5,328 nt of DNA, from assembly GCA_036339975.1 (NCBI GenBank), contig JAYYZV010000072.1:1-5328 (forward strand), in the 5' to 3' direction. The notes under the pieces are model-generated. The model worked only from the letters and a program-made list of their open reading frames with translations. It was not told where the DNA came from and ran no database searches. Origin of the DNA: UBA830 sp036339975. Its GTDB lineage: Bacteria; Pseudomonadota; Alphaproteobacteria; MPNO01; UBA830. Shown piece after piece: positions 5,135-5,328 of this stretch. The translations under genes and the position numbers were made by a program. Positions within the stretch are counted from its first letter, which is position 1, and every line of letters starts with the position of its first letter.

Positions 5135-5328
5135 TCACTGTTTCACTAAATTCGCAAAAACCTCCTTGTGGCGCATGCACCAGAAGGCGATATCAAATTT
5201 ATCAACAGCGCGTGCTCTTGCAGCGGCACCCAAATCTTCGGTAAGCGGAGCTATTTCAACCATACCGGCTGCAATATCGGTAATCTCCGGGACGTGAATT
5301 GCCGTCCAGGATTGTTCGCAGTTCAGTG
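5135..5328 (-). CDS. C-terminal end of a protein, possibly a glycosyltransferase (partial)
   Basis: A minus-strand frame enters from the right edge and runs 63 codons to TGA at 5135-5137; its start lies outside the window. The last part, LGAAARARAVDKFD (about 33-46) followed by W49, RH at 52-53 and VF at 56-57, resembles the closing helix of family 4 (group 1) glycosyltransferases, where a small-residue and Arg-rich stretch leads into a K/RF(D/S) turn and a final amphipathic helix. If so, the protein would use a nucleotide sugar for cell-surface glycan or secondary-metabolite assembly. The segment before it (EITDIAAGMVEIAPL) fits only loosely, and no catalytic residues are visible, so the assignment is tentative. 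Absence of internal stops and the coding-like composition support a real gene end. It is about 800 bp from the next gene and need not be related to the oxygenase. Confidence 0.42.
   Translation of the reverse strand, partial: LNCEQSWTAIHVPEITDIAAGMVEIAPLTEDLGAAARARAVDKFDIAFWCMRHKEVFANLVKQ

Overview
The window looks bacterial, probably proteobacterial (Alphaproteobacteria is my best guess from the style of the two enzymes; this is inference). Every gene I can support lies on the minus strand. The best-supported content is a two-gene unit for a two-component Rieske non-heme iron oxygenase: a phthalate-dioxygenase-reductase/VanB-type reductase (2112-3104) followed downstream, after a 177-bp gap, by a phthalate-dioxygenase/LigXa-like oxygenase alpha subunit (483-1934). 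The reductase should pass electrons from NAD(P)H through its flavin and plant-type [2Fe-2S] cluster to the Rieske cluster of the oxygenase, which then activates O2 at a mononuclear iron to hydroxylate or O-demethylate an aromatic or related compound. The substrate cannot be read from the sequence. No regulator, transporter or later pathway gene is present.

Layout from left to right: 1-60 holds two inverted repeats, with a sequence that resembles a tRNA 3' end or integrase attachment region. 126-341 is a doubtful small charged ORF. 483-1934 is the oxygenase. 1935-2111 is a gap with an operator-like double palindrome. 2112-3104 is the reductase. 3105-3820 has no convincing gene, but holds a duplicated start-codon context just upstream of the reductase and three terminator-like hairpins in a row that all read on the plus strand. 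3821-4336 is a small one-helix membrane protein of unknown function with a strong ribosome binding site. 4337-5134 has no gene I can support and a few short perfect palindromes. 5135-5328 is the C-terminal end of a gene that runs off the right edge, possibly a glycosyltransferase.

Base composition changes sharply from gene to gene. Two 60-base samples of the oxygenase are about 62-65% GC, two of the reductase are 47-48%, and two of the small membrane protein gene are 25% and 45%. With the long gene-poor gaps and the attachment-like left end, this suggests a mosaic accessory region rather than a conserved core locus.

I see no rRNA, tRNA, CRISPR array, transposase or recognised riboswitch. I also see no clear undescribed multi-gene system. 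The most unusual signals are the intergenic structures around the oxygenase unit and the orphan membrane protein.
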